The notes below the pieces were generated by a model. That model ran no database searches. It saw nothing but the letters and a program-made list of their open reading frames with translations, and was not told the origin of the DNA. This document shows positions 54,856-63,179 of a stretch of DNA of 64,000 nt, piece by piece (within the stretch, counting starts at the first letter, position 1; every line of letters begins with the position of its first letter). Source of the DNA: Blautia coccoides (GTDB taxonomy: Bacteria > Bacillota > Clostridia > Lachnospirales > Lachnospiraceae); assembly GCF_034355335.1 (NCBI RefSeq), contig NZ_CP136422.1, positions 4,002,501 through 4,066,500 on the forward strand, given 5' to 3'. Position numbers and translations under genes: made by a program.

Positions 54856-56112
54856 TTACTTGTCTCCATTAAACTCTTTCACTGCCTCTATCATGGCAGC
54901 TATATTTTCAATAGGTGTATTTGCCTGTATGTTGTGTATGGTGTTGAACACGTAACCGCCGTCCTTTGAAAATATTTCCAGTCTCTCCAGAACCTGTCTG
55001 CGCACCTCCTCGGGTCTGCCAAAGGGCAGTACCTGCTGTGTATCCACACCGCCGCCCCAGAATACAATATCTTTTCCGTATGTATCTTTCAGCGTCCTGG
55101 GATCCATTCCCTCCGCGGAACACTGCACCGGATTGATGGCATCGAACCCGCCTTCGATCATGTAGGGCAGGATCGGGAAAATCCCCCCACAGCAATGTTT
55201 CAGGGTCTTCCACGTTGTATGCTCGTGCACCCAGTCATTCATCTTTTTATAATACGGCATATACAGGTCACGGAATACTTCCGGACTCATGAAAGGACCT
55301 CTCTGGGTTCCGAAATCTGTGCCGCAGATAAACAGAATATCAATATCCGAGCCAAAGGCATCCCAGTATTTTCTAAAGCTTTCAATGGCAATATCCGTTC
55401 CCTTCTCAAAAACCTCCTCCACATAATCGGGATAGAGAAGAGGCGCCATATACCACTCCTGAATGCTTCTGATGCCCTTGGGATCTCTCAGGTTCGGTCC
55501 CGGGATATTATTTGCGTCACCCAGCCCAAAATAGCCTGGGCCTACCTGTATGGCTCTCTGTGAGCCTTTTACCTCCGCCAGAACTTTTTTGTGGTATGCG
55601 ATCTGTTCATCCGTTACGCGGGTATAATCCTCCACATTATCATTCGGATCAGCCTCATCCTCGTCAAATTCCGGTGTACGCGTAAGATTGTCAAAATAAA
55701 ATCCATTAGCCGGCATATGGCCGGACGGAGGCAGGGAATCATCCCCCTCCGGATAGACAAAATATCCGCCTTTTCCATCATCCTTCACCACCGCATTGGA
55801 GGGGATCAGCACTGTCTCCCCGCGGTATCTCCACTCTTTCCAGTCTGTATTCAAATGTCCGTAAGTATCCCCGTAATTATAAAGCTGTTGCACATCGCAT
55901 CCCAGACAGTCAGCCAGATCCGGCTCCACAAAAGCTGTCATGGTTGACATGTCATTGATCTTCGGCGGACGGTACTCCAACCCATAATACGCCCGCAAAT
56001 CTTTCAGCACTATGGCATTGATCATAGAGCAGCACATACCCCCAAAATCCACCGGCACCTTATCCGGCTGTCTGTGTTCAAACGCCGCACGAACTCTTTC
56101 TCTGGATGTCAT
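54856..56112 (-). CDS. Uroporphyrinogen decarboxylase-family protein (methyltransferase type)
   Basis: A 418-residue protein of the UroD superfamily, closer to the MtaA/CmuA-like corrinoid methyltransferase branch than to heme UroD. It begins MTSRERVRAAFEHRQPDKVPVDFGG, typical for that branch, and has a Cys/His-rich region TLKHCCGGIFPILPYMIEGG followed by FWGGGVDTQQVLPFG. Such proteins often demethylate methoxylated or methylated compounds with a corrinoid protein, but none is next to it here. GGAGAG precedes the ATG. A divergent AraC regulator probably controls it. Confidence 0.85.
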   Translation of the reverse strand: MTSRERVRAAFEHRQPDKVPVDFGGMCCSMINAIVLKDLRAYYGLEYRPPKINDMSTMTAFVEPDLADCLGCDVQQLYNYGDTYGHLNTDWKEWRYRGETVLIPSNAVVKDDGKGGYFVYPEGDDSLPPSGHMPANGFYFDNLTRTPEFDEDEADPNDNVEDYTRVTDEQIAYHKKVLAEVKGSQRAIQVGPGYFGLGDANNIPGPNLRDPKGIRSIQEWYMAPLLYPDYVEEVFEKGTDIAIESFRKYWDAFGSDIDILFICGTDFGTQRGPFMSPEVFRDLYMPYYKKMNDWVHEHTTWKTLKHCCGGIFPILPYMIEGGFDAINPVQCSAEGMDPRTLKDTYGKDIVFWGGGVDTQQVLPFGRPEEVRRQVLERLEIFSKDGGYVFNTIHNIQANTPIENIAAMIEAVKEFNGDK

Positions 56113-56318
56113 AAATATCTCTCCTTCCCGCACCACAGAAAATGCGCGCACTTAGCCACAAATAAACAAAACGTGCGCTGAGAAAACTAGTTATTCCCAT
56201 GTCTCTGCATTTCCATCTTGCTTGCTTCTAATTCATAATATATACTATTCTTAAGGTTATTTCACTACTCATTCATGCTCATTAATATACATTTTATGCT
56301 GTCAGGAGGCTATCTGTG

Positions 56319-57191
56319 ATGTTAGAAAAAATTCATGAAGAAGGTATGATTCCGGGAGAACGGGGAATCATGAACAAAAAAGGCATTTACTTCCATTCCC
56401 CTTCAGTATTCGCAAAAGAACATCTCTTCTGTGTATACTGGGGTGCTGAATATCTCTGCGTGCCGCCCTATCAGGTACGCAGAAGCGGTCTGCACTCCTA
56501 TCTTTTCTTCTGCATATTATCAGGAGAACTGCGTTTTACATACAGAGAACAGACTTTTATGGCCTCAACGGGAGATATTGTCCTTTTAGACTGTATGTAT
56601 CCCCACTACTACTACACGCCAAAGCAGGTAAGGTTCCAGTTCTTTCACTTTGACGGCAATATCACCCCTGACTACTGTGAATATCTCTATCAGAAAAACG
56701 GGGCTTTATTCCGGAATAAATCAGAGGCTGCACTGACGTTCCAACAGCTATTGGACCAGCTTAGGCTTCCGCAGCCTGACGACCACCGCCTCTCCTCCCT
56801 GGTCCACGCCTTGTTTGGCTCTCTCGCGGCCAAAATCCAAAAGCCCCTAAGTCCTTCTATCCAAAAGGCCTGCCGCTATCTGGAAACACACTTCCAGGAG
56901 CCTGTGACGGTAGAAGACTCTGCCCGCCAGACCGCGTTGAGCAAATATCACTTTTCACGGGTCTTCAAAGCTGAGACCGGTTCTTCTCCCCATGAGTATC
57001 TGTCTACTCTCCGCCTTCGGCGTGCCAGAGAACTGGTCATGGAAACCACCCTGTCCATAGACACCATCGCTGCAGAATGCGGCTTTTCCAGCACCTCCCA
57101 CTTTATCCGCGCTTTCAAAAAAGACCTGGATTTCACCCCTGCTGTCTACCGCAAGTTTTTCGACCCTTCCGGTTTTGAGAAATCTCCCTGA
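56319..57191 (+). CDS. AraC-family transcriptional regulator
   Basis: A 290-residue regulator with an N-terminal cupin-like sensing domain (LHSYLFFCILSGELRFTYRE to HFDGNITPDY) and a C-terminal double helix-turn-helix from about residue 190 (ARQTALSKYHFSRVFKAETG, then AECGFSSTSHFIRAFKKDL). AGGAGG lies nine bases before the ATG. It is divergent from the UroD-like gene with about 200 bases between, the usual layout for a local activator of that gene. Confidence 0.9.
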   Translation: MLEKIHEEGMIPGERGIMNKKGIYFHSPSVFAKEHLFCVYWGAEYLCVPPYQVRRSGLHSYLFFCILSGELRFTYREQTFMASTGDIVLLDCMYPHYYYTPKQVRFQFFHFDGNITPDYCEYLYQKNGALFRNKSEAALTFQQLLDQLRLPQPDDHRLSSLVHALFGSLAAKIQKPLSPSIQKACRYLETHFQEPVTVEDSARQTALSKYHFSRVFKAETGSSPHEYLSTLRLRRARELVMETTLSIDTIAAECGFSSTSHFIRAFKKDLDFTPAVYRKFFDPSGFEKSP

Positions 57192-57236
57192 TCCGTCCTG
57201 TGCGTCAATAAACGGCTGCCTGCAGCCATCCATGCA

Positions 57237-57294
57237 AAAAGAGCACTGTTCCCACTCGGTCACAAACCGTCTATGGAAACAGTGCTCTTTAAAA
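57237..57294. terminator. Bidirectional terminator between AraC and gpmI genes
   Basis: AAAGAGCACTGTT pairs perfectly with AACAGTGCTCTTT, with an inner CGGT/ACCG. A and T runs at both ends suit termination of the two convergent genes. Confidence 0.85.
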
Positions 57295-57313
57295 CCCTGT
57301 TATACTTATAAAA

Positions 57314-58855
57314 TTATTTCCTGATGAGTAGAGATTTTCCGGTCATCTCTTTCGGCTGTTCCATTCCCATCAGCTCGATCAATGTAGGCGCAATATCCGC
57401 AAGGCATCCGCCCTCTCTCAGACCATACCCCGGATCTGCATTCACCAGGATAAAAGGCACTGGATTTGTTGTGTGGGCAGTAAAGGTTTCGCCAGTCACA
57501 TAATCTTTCAGCTGTTCTGCATTGCCATGGTCTGCACAGATGAACATCTGTCCTCCCACTTCCTTCACGGCATCCACTGCCTTGCCGACACATTCATCTA
57601 CAGCTTCCACGGCTTTGATAGCAGCTTCTTCCACACCTGTATGGCCTACCATATCCGGATTTGCAAAGTTGATGATGATCACATCATATTTGCCGGAACG
57701 GATGGCCTCTGTCAGCTTGTCGCAGACTTCATAAGCGCTCATCTCCGGTTTCATATCATAAGTGGCAACTTTAGGGGATTTTACCAGGATCCTGTCTTCC
57801 CCTTCATTTGGTTCTTCCACACCGCCGTTAAAGAAGAATGTAACGTGTGCATACTTCTCTGTCTCTGCGATGCGTGCCTGTGTCATGCCATGGGCAGCCA
57901 GAAACTGTCCGAAGGTATTGTCTATGGCCACTTTGTGGAAGGCCACATCTTTATTTGGGATAGTAGGATCATATTCCGTAAAGCATACATAGGTCAGATC
58001 CAGTCTCTTCTCTCTTGCAAATCCTGTAAATTCGTTGTCACAGAAAGCTCTTGTGATCTCACGTGCTCTGTCAGGGCGGAAGTTAAAGAAGATCACAGAA
58101 TCTTTATCCTCAATAAGTCCAACAGGCTGACCATCTTTTACAATAGCTGTGGGTTCTACAAATTCATCTGTCTTCTCTGCAGCATAAGAATCCTTAACTG
58201 CGCATACTGGGCATTCTGCATGATTGCCCTCTCCTTTTGTCATAACATTGTAGGCTCTCTCTACACGGTCCCAGCGGTTGTCACGGTCCATGGCATAATA
58301 ACGTCCCATTACAGATGCCACCTGGCCTACACCCAGTTCTTTCATCTTATCATTCAGTTCTTTGATATATTCTTTACCTGCTGTGGTCGGAGTGTCACGT
58401 CCATCCAGGAAGCAGTGTACAAATACTTTGGAAAGTCCTTCTCTTTTAGCCAGCTCCAGAATTCCATACACATGAGTATTGTGGCTGTGCACACCTCCGT
58501 CAGAAAGAAGTCCGAATAAATGCAGTGCAGAATTATTTTCCTTGGCATTGCGTACTGCTTTCAGCAACGCTTCATTCTGAAAGAAATCTCCGTCTTCAAT
58601 CTCTTTTGTGATCCTCGTCAGTTCCTGGTAAACAATACGGCCTGCGCCCATGTTCAGATGTCCCACCTCAGAATTTCCCATCTGTCCTTCTGGAAGACCT
58701 ACTGCCATTCCGCTGGCGTTGCCTTTTACAAAGGGGCACTGGGATTTCAACTGGTCCATAATAGGGGTCTTGGCTTCGCATACAGCGTTCGCCTCACAGT
58801 TATCATTCAGGCCATATCCATCGAGAATCATTAATACGGTTGGTTTTTTACTCAT
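57314..58855 (-). CDS. gpmI: 2,3-bisphosphoglycerate-independent phosphoglycerate mutase
   Basis: GpmI interconverts 3- and 2-phosphoglycerate in glycolysis with two Mn ions. The 513-residue protein has LMILDGYGLN at the start (metal Asp), the phospho-acceptor Ser in GNSEVGHLNMGAGR, DGRDTPTTAGKEYI, and the closing metal ligands in ICADHGNAEQL and TAHTTNPVPFI. It has a promoter TTGAAA-16-TAAAAT at 58922. With eno it covers lower glycolysis in this window. Confidence 0.96.
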   Translation of the reverse strand: MSKKPTVLMILDGYGLNDNCEANAVCEAKTPIMDQLKSQCPFVKGNASGMAVGLPEGQMGNSEVGHLNMGAGRIVYQELTRITKEIEDGDFFQNEALLKAVRNAKENNSALHLFGLLSDGGVHSHNTHVYGILELAKREGLSKVFVHCFLDGRDTPTTAGKEYIKELNDKMKELGVGQVASVMGRYYAMDRDNRWDRVERAYNVMTKGEGNHAECPVCAVKDSYAAEKTDEFVEPTAIVKDGQPVGLIEDKDSVIFFNFRPDRAREITRAFCDNEFTGFAREKRLDLTYVCFTEYDPTIPNKDVAFHKVAIDNTFGQFLAAHGMTQARIAETEKYAHVTFFFNGGVEEPNEGEDRILVKSPKVATYDMKPEMSAYEVCDKLTEAIRSGKYDVIIINFANPDMVGHTGVEEAAIKAVEAVDECVGKAVDAVKEVGGQMFICADHGNAEQLKDYVTGETFTAHTTNPVPFILVNADPGYGLREGGCLADIAPTLIELMGMEQPKEMTGKSLLIRK

Positions 58856-58921
58856 ATTTTCTCTCCTTTATCTTTCTATGTCAAATTCCATAACAGTTCA
58901 AAATGTCTGCGTACCTTTTTC

Positions 58922-58949
58922 ATTTTAACAGAAATTCAAAATTTTTCAA
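58922..58949 (-). promoter_or_regulatory. gpmI promoter
   Basis: TTGAAA, 16 bases, TAAAAT on the minus strand. The leader contains the TGAACTGTTA decamer that also flanks the dispersed repeat. Confidence 0.55.
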
Positions 58950-58989
58950 TCCTCTATTGCAATATTTGGATGGATTTTGTTAAAAATAT

Positions 58990-59031
58990 GACAGGACAGG
59001 GAGATTCCATGTCCATCTCTCCTGTCCTGTC
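58990..59031 (-). terminator. Terminator of the amino-acid ABC operon
   Basis: GACAGGACAGGAGAG pairs with CTCCCTGTCCTGTC (one mismatch) and is followed by ATATTTTTAAC on the minus strand. Confidence 0.88.
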
Positions 59032-59038
59032 TGAAGGG

Positions 59039-59779
59039 TTATAATACTTTTGATAAAAAATCTCTTAATCTCTGGTTTTTGGGGTTTTCAAAAAATTCTT
59101 TTGGACTGTTTTCCTCCTGAATTTTCCCCTCATCGATAAAAATGACCCTGGAAGCCACTTCTTTTGCGAATCCCATCTCGTGGGTCACCACCACCATGGT
59201 CATACCTGACTGTGCCAGTTCTTTCATCAACTCCAGCACCTCCCCTACCATCTCAGGGTCAAGGGCAGAAGTCGGCTCATCAAACAGCATAACATCCGGG
59301 TTCATTGCCAAAGCTCTTGCAATAGCAATCCTCTGTTTCTGGCCGCCTGAGAGCATATCGGGATATGTGTCAGCCTTCTCCGGCAGTCCTACCCTGGTCA
59401 GAAGCTCGTCCGCTTTCTTTGACGCCTCACTCTGTGACATAAGCTTTAACTTGACAGGCGCCAACATGATATTTTCCTTTACCGTCATGTTTGGAAACAG
59501 ATTAAACTGCTGGAATACCATGCCAATTTTTTGGCGGTGACGGTTGATGTCCACTTTCGGGTCTGTAATATCTGTTCCCTCAAAAAGGATCCTGCCCCCT
59601 GTAGGCACTTCCAGCAGGTTCAGGGAACGAAGAAATGTAGATTTACCGGAACCGGAAGGTCCAATGACTGCGACCACTTCACCCTGTCGGATATCTGTGG
59701 TGATACCGTCCAGCACTTTATTATCTCCAAAAGCCTTTTTAAGTCCCTGCACTTCCAATAAAATGTTGTTATCGCTCAT
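59039..59779 (-). CDS. glnQ: Polar amino-acid ABC transporter ATPase (GlnQ type)
   Basis: A 246-residue ATPase with Walker [11 protein letters not shown]-loop VFQQFNLF, signature LSGGQKQR, Walker [13 protein letters not shown] and switch VTHEMGFA, all typical of glutamine/polar amino-acid importers. It overlaps the permease gene by 11 bases and ends the three-gene operon. The substrate (glutamine, cystine or another polar amino acid) cannot be fixed from sequence. Confidence 0.94.
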   Translation of the reverse strand: MSDNNILLEVQGLKKAFGDNKVLDGITTDIRQGEVVAVIGPSGSGKSTFLRSLNLLEVPTGGRILFEGTDITDPKVDINRHRQKIGMVFQQFNLFPNMTVKENIMLAPVKLKLMSQSEASKKADELLTRVGLPEKADTYPDMLSGGQKQRIAIARALAMNPDVMLFDEPTSALDPEMVGEVLELMKELAQSGMTMVVVTHEMGFAKEVASRVIFIDEGKIQEENSPKEFFENPKNQRLRDFLSKVL

Positions 59780-60464
59780 TGGTCCTCAACTTCCTTTCCA
59801 GCTTATTCATGCACGCTGTTAAAATCATAACCAGTATCAGATAGATCAGTGCAGCCGCCAGCAGAGGCAGGAATGCATTATAAGTACGGCTCTGGATCAG
59901 CATAGCGCCTTTTGTCAGATCCATCATTCCGATATAGCCCACAATAGAAGTCTCTTTTAAAAGCACGATCATCTCGTTTACCAGTGCCGGAAGTACATTT
60001 TTAAACGCCTGAGGCATAATAATAGACTTCATAGTCTGGGAATAATTAAGCCCCAGAGAACGTCCGGCTTCAAACTGCCCCTGGTCTACGGACATAATAC
60101 CGGAACGGACGATCTCTGCCACATAGGCACCTGAGTTGATACCAAATGCCAGACCTCCCACCAGAACCGGATTGAGAGATACACTGCCGAAAATGACAAA
60201 ATTCATGATCAAAAGCTGAATCATGGTAGGCGTTCCACGGATAACCGTCAGATAAACCTTAACTACTCCGTTCAGTACCTTAAAAGAACCGTTTTTGTCA
60301 TGGCTGGAACGCACAATAGCCACCAGAAATCCTATGATAATACCGATGACCACTGCCAGAAGTGTGATCAGCAGTGTATTCCCCAAACCTTCCAGCAGCC
60401 ACTTATACCGGTCATCTTTTATAAAGTTGTTATAAAGCTGTTGTGAAATCCCTAATACACACAT
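59769..60464 (-). CDS. glnP: Polar amino-acid ABC transporter permease (GlnP type)
   Basis: A 231-residue membrane protein with about five spans and the HisMQ/GlnP family features: [17 protein letters not shown] near the centre and the coupling region [35 protein letters not shown] precedes the ATG. It lies between the binding protein, after a hairpin, and the ATPase gene. Confidence 0.93.
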   Translation of the reverse strand: MCVLGISQQLYNNFIKDDRYKWLLEGLGNTLLITLLAVVIGIIIGFLVAIVRSSHDKNGSFKVLNGVVKVYLTVIRGTPTMIQLLIMNFVIFGSVSLNPVLVGGLAFGINSGAYVAEIVRSGIMSVDQGQFEAGRSLGLNYSQTMKSIIMPQAFKNVLPALVNEMIVLLKETSIVGYIGMMDLTKGAMLIQSRTYNAFLPLLAAALIYLILVMILTACMNKLERKLRTNER

Positions 60465-60495
60465 TTTTCCACCTGTCTTACTTTCTCCCGTAAGT

Positions 60496-60526
60496 AAAGC
60501 TGCCGGCAGGATTGTCAGCAGCTTTT
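60496..60526 (-). terminator. Intra-operon hairpin after the binding-protein gene
   Basis: AAAGCTGCTGAC pairs with GCCGGCAGCTTT (minus strand, some mismatches) and is followed by only ACTT. It probably protects the 3' end of the binding-protein mRNA, raising its level above the membrane subunits. Confidence 0.55.
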
Positions 60527-60542
60527 CTTTTTATGGGTCAAC

Positions 60543-61322
60543 TTACTTCTTTACGATAATTACCTGGCTTGCATTTGCATAGGTATCTGTAAAATCAACA
60601 CTCTCCAGACGTTCCTCATTTACAGTCATGCCGGCTGCGCCAAAATCTGCTTTTCCGGACTGTACAGCAGGAAGGATCGCATCAAATTCCATATCAGCTA
60701 CTTCCAGCTCATAACCCAGTTTATCACAGATAGCCTGTGCGATATCCACGTCGATACCCACAATGGCCTCACCGTCATGATACTCCCACGGTTCAAATTC
60801 CGCATTGGTAGCCATCACAAGTTTTCCCTTGGAGCGGTCAGCATCTGCAGGTGACTCATAGGGATTCTTGCCAGCTTCATCGCCAATGTAGTTATTCACA
60901 ATATCAGAAAGAACACCTTCCTCTTCCAGTTCCCCAAGAGCTTTGTTGAACTGGTCTTTCAGCTCTGTGTTTCCCTTTTTCATGCTGATGGCGTACTGTT
61001 CATCATCAAACTGATCCTCGATCATTTTCAGATCATCATTCAGCTCTACGAACTTCTTGGCCGGCTCCGTATCAATTACCACACAGTCAATCTGTCCCTT
61101 TTTCAGCGCCTGTATCGCCTGAGCGCCTTTGTTGTAACGCTTTACCTCTTTAGCCCCGATCTCCGGTTCTGATACCGTAGTATCACCTGTGGTCCCAAGC
61201 TGTACACCGATAACGGCATCCTTTAAATCTGCTTTTGACTCAATTTTCTTTGTGCTGCTGCCGCATCCTGCCAAAGACAGTACCATGGCTGCCGCTAAAG
61301 CTGCTGCTGCTAATTTTTTCAT
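60543..61322 (-). CDS. Amino-acid ABC transporter binding lipoprotein, apparently circularly permuted
   Basis: A 259-residue lipoprotein (lipobox LAGC, Cys 20) of the SBP_bac_3 family. The parts are in the reverse of the usual order. Right after the lipobox comes the segment that normally forms the second half (IESKADLKDAVIGVQLGTTGD to GVLSDIVNNYIGD, residues 27-148). After a linker (149-165) comes the normal N-terminal half (KLVMATNAEFEPWEYHDG to FTDTYANASQVIIVKK, 167-259), where the protein ends. No part is missing or duplicated. The transporter operon is otherwise normal. Strong promoter TTGAAA-17-TATAAT upstream. Confidence 0.9.
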   Translation of the reverse strand: MKKLAAAALAAAMVLSLAGCGSSTKKIESKADLKDAVIGVQLGTTGDTTVSEPEIGAKEVKRYNKGAQAIQALKKGQIDCVVIDTEPAKKFVELNDDLKMIEDQFDDEQYAISMKKGNTELKDQFNKALGELEEEGVLSDIVNNYIGDEAGKNPYESPADADRSKGKLVMATNAEFEPWEYHDGEAIVGIDVDIAQAICDKLGYELEVADMEFDAILPAVQSGKADFGAAGMTVNEERLESVDFTDTYANASQVIIVKK

Positions 61323-61395
61323 ATTCCTCTCTCCTTATGCATTCATTTTTATGCATTTTTAATGTATATTATGTATTTTTATTCAACTGATTAGC

Positions 61396-61424
61396 ATTAT
61401 ATCAGCTTTGCACGCAAATTTCAA
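61396..61424 (-). promoter_or_regulatory. Promoter of the amino-acid ABC operon
   Basis: TTGAAA, 17 bases, perfect TATAAT on the minus strand, with a leader of about 65 bases containing two ATGCAT palindromes. Confidence 0.78.
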
Positions 61425-61510
61425 CAGAAAAACACCAAAAACCCTGCAGAGTGTGTTTGAAAATCGCTTTCGGCAATAAGTATGGCTGTGCGATCAGGAA
61501 ATATATTTAA

Positions 61511-61536
61511 AGCCGGAGCAAAAACGCTCCGGCTCT
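61511..61536 (-). terminator. Terminator of the L,D-transpeptidase gene
   Basis: A perfect 9-bp stem, AGCCGGAGC with GCTCCGGCT, around GTTTTT, followed by TTAAATAT on the minus strand; seven bases after the stop. Confidence 0.85.
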
Positions 61537-61542
61537 TTCCCT

Positions 61543-62991
61543 TTAATACACTACAATTGGTGTATTGATCTCAATATTATCATAGATCATCTGCACCGCA
61601 TCAATCGGTGTATTGACACATCCGTGAGAACCATTACTCAGATATATATCACCGCCAAAGGCATCCCTCTTCACAAGGTCATGGATTCCCACGCCCCCAT
61701 TGAACGGCAGCCAATAGGTAACCGGCTCTTCATAGTCAATGCTTCCGTCGGGCTTCTTGCCCACAAGAGTAAAGGGACTTCTCTTATCTTTCAGATTCCA
61801 TACACCGCCTGCTGGTGTTGCATGGCCTGTGTTTGGATTACCGGTCACTACCGGAGTATCCACGACCAGACTTCCGTTTTTGTAGAACCACATGTGCTGC
61901 TGAGAAATGGATATCTCCACATAAGTTCCGTCAATCTCGTTGCCGTCATGCTTTTGTGCTTTGTACAGCCATGTCACTTCCATGGTCGTACTCTGCCCCG
62001 CATTTAAGACTTCCATCAGAGATTCTGTGGTTTTGTCCTGCCACAACTGCCATCCGTAGTCGCCGCCGGTAAGATGTACCGTGCTTCCGCCTGTGGTGAC
62101 AAAGTCTCTGGCCTTCCCTTTTGTGTTGTATACCGTGGAAAGATCAATGATGTACTGCTTAACGGTAGGTTCATCAAAGTAATAGCTGCCCGCTTCATCC
62201 TGCTTCAGCCAGGATTTTAGAAGATCTCTGGAGATAGTTTCCTGTCCATGTCCGAAATCCAGAACGATCTGCATAGTGGTCAATGCGTTTAACTTATCTC
62301 TTTCCTGTGTCAATGCCGCATCATCCTGCCGGACCGCAGGTGCCTGGTAACACTGGGCCTCTTCCAGAGAGACCTCTGCCTTCCTGCCGTTCACGGCATC
62401 TTTGATGGCTTTTACTGTCTTCTCCTGATCCAGTGTATTTCCTTCCACCTCAGGAACGATCTGATATGCTTCTCCTGTATCTTCCAGATACGCATCCTGC
62501 GGCGCTGTCATATTCTCAGGAACAAGACATGGCAGACTGGTTATAAACGTGTCAAGACTTGCCTCATCATAAGAATTATCCAGACTCACCTCATAGTTCT
62601 TATCTTTAGCCAGGCTGAAGATCCACAGCCAGGAGTTCTGATCCTTCAGAAGCTTTTCCAGTTCTCCGTCATCCTTATAAGTAAGTTTTATATCAGCGGC
62701 CTGTATGACATCCTGCTTGTTATCTCTCTCTTTAATTGTCAGTGAATATGTCTCAGCTTCCTTTTTAATGATCTCCTTGATATAATCCACAGACTTTTCA
62801 CTACAGTCATAGCCATTGATGGTGGTTCTGCTGTAGAACTTATCCTGATAGTAGTAGCCCACCGCAAAATAAATCCCCACCACTGCCAGCAGCAGTATGA
62901 TCAGAAGAGCGATCAGTATCCTTTTGACAACCTTACTTTTTCCCTTATTCTTTTTTTCTGTTTTCTTTTTTTCATTCGTTTTTTTACTCAT
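61543..62991 (-). CDS. L,D-transpeptidase (YkuD) with peptidoglycan-binding-like domains
   Basis: A 482-residue membrane-anchored enzyme: Lys-rich cytosolic start, one span (about 24-46, ILIALLIILLLAVVGIYFAVG), two PG_binding_4-type domains, and a C-terminal YkuD domain with the catalytic motif IHDLVKRDAFGG...SNGSHGCVNTP (His and Cys). Such enzymes make 3-3 peptidoglycan crosslinks or attach proteins. The start at 62991, with AGGGTGTGAAA upstream, is preferred over longer in-frame options. Single-gene unit. Confidence 0.92.
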   Translation of the reverse strand: MSKKTNEKKKTEKKNKGKSKVVKRILIALLIILLLAVVGIYFAVGYYYQDKFYSRTTINGYDCSEKSVDYIKEIIKKEAETYSLTIKERDNKQDVIQAADIKLTYKDDGELEKLLKDQNSWLWIFSLAKDKNYEVSLDNSYDEASLDTFITSLPCLVPENMTAPQDAYLEDTGEAYQIVPEVEGNTLDQEKTVKAIKDAVNGRKAEVSLEEAQCYQAPAVRQDDAALTQERDKLNALTTMQIVLDFGHGQETISRDLLKSWLKQDEAGSYYFDEPTVKQYIIDLSTVYNTKGKARDFVTTGGSTVHLTGGDYGWQLWQDKTTESLMEVLNAGQSTTMEVTWLYKAQKHDGNEIDGTYVEISISQQHMWFYKNGSLVVDTPVVTGNPNTGHATPAGGVWNLKDKRSPFTLVGKKPDGSIDYEEPVTYWLPFNGGVGIHDLVKRDAFGGDIYLSNGSHGCVNTPIDAVQMIYDNIEINTPIVVY

Positions 62992-63093
62992 TTTCACACC
63001 CTTAATTATTAGACGCATTTCTCCCCTAAAAAGTTTCACATGGATTATTTTAACGCAAAATACGACAAAAAGGAAGGGGTTTCCGGCACACAC

Positions 63094-63122
63094 TTGAAAT
63101 TTTAGGAAATTTTCATTATGAT
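63094..63122 (+). promoter_or_regulatory. Promoter of the PflX-like gene
   Basis: TTGAAA, 17 bases, TATGAT on the plus strand, with the start near 63129, about 50 bases before the gene. Confidence 0.65.
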
Positions 63123-63179
63123 GTTAATAAAACGAAACAGTTTTGGAAGAGAATTGAAATGTTTGGAGGAAAATCGCTG

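Noticed and set aside
57473..58519. 348-codon plus-strand frame opposite gpmI
   Set aside because: Antisense shadow of the complete gpmI gene; no ribosome site and unusual Cys/His/Phe content.
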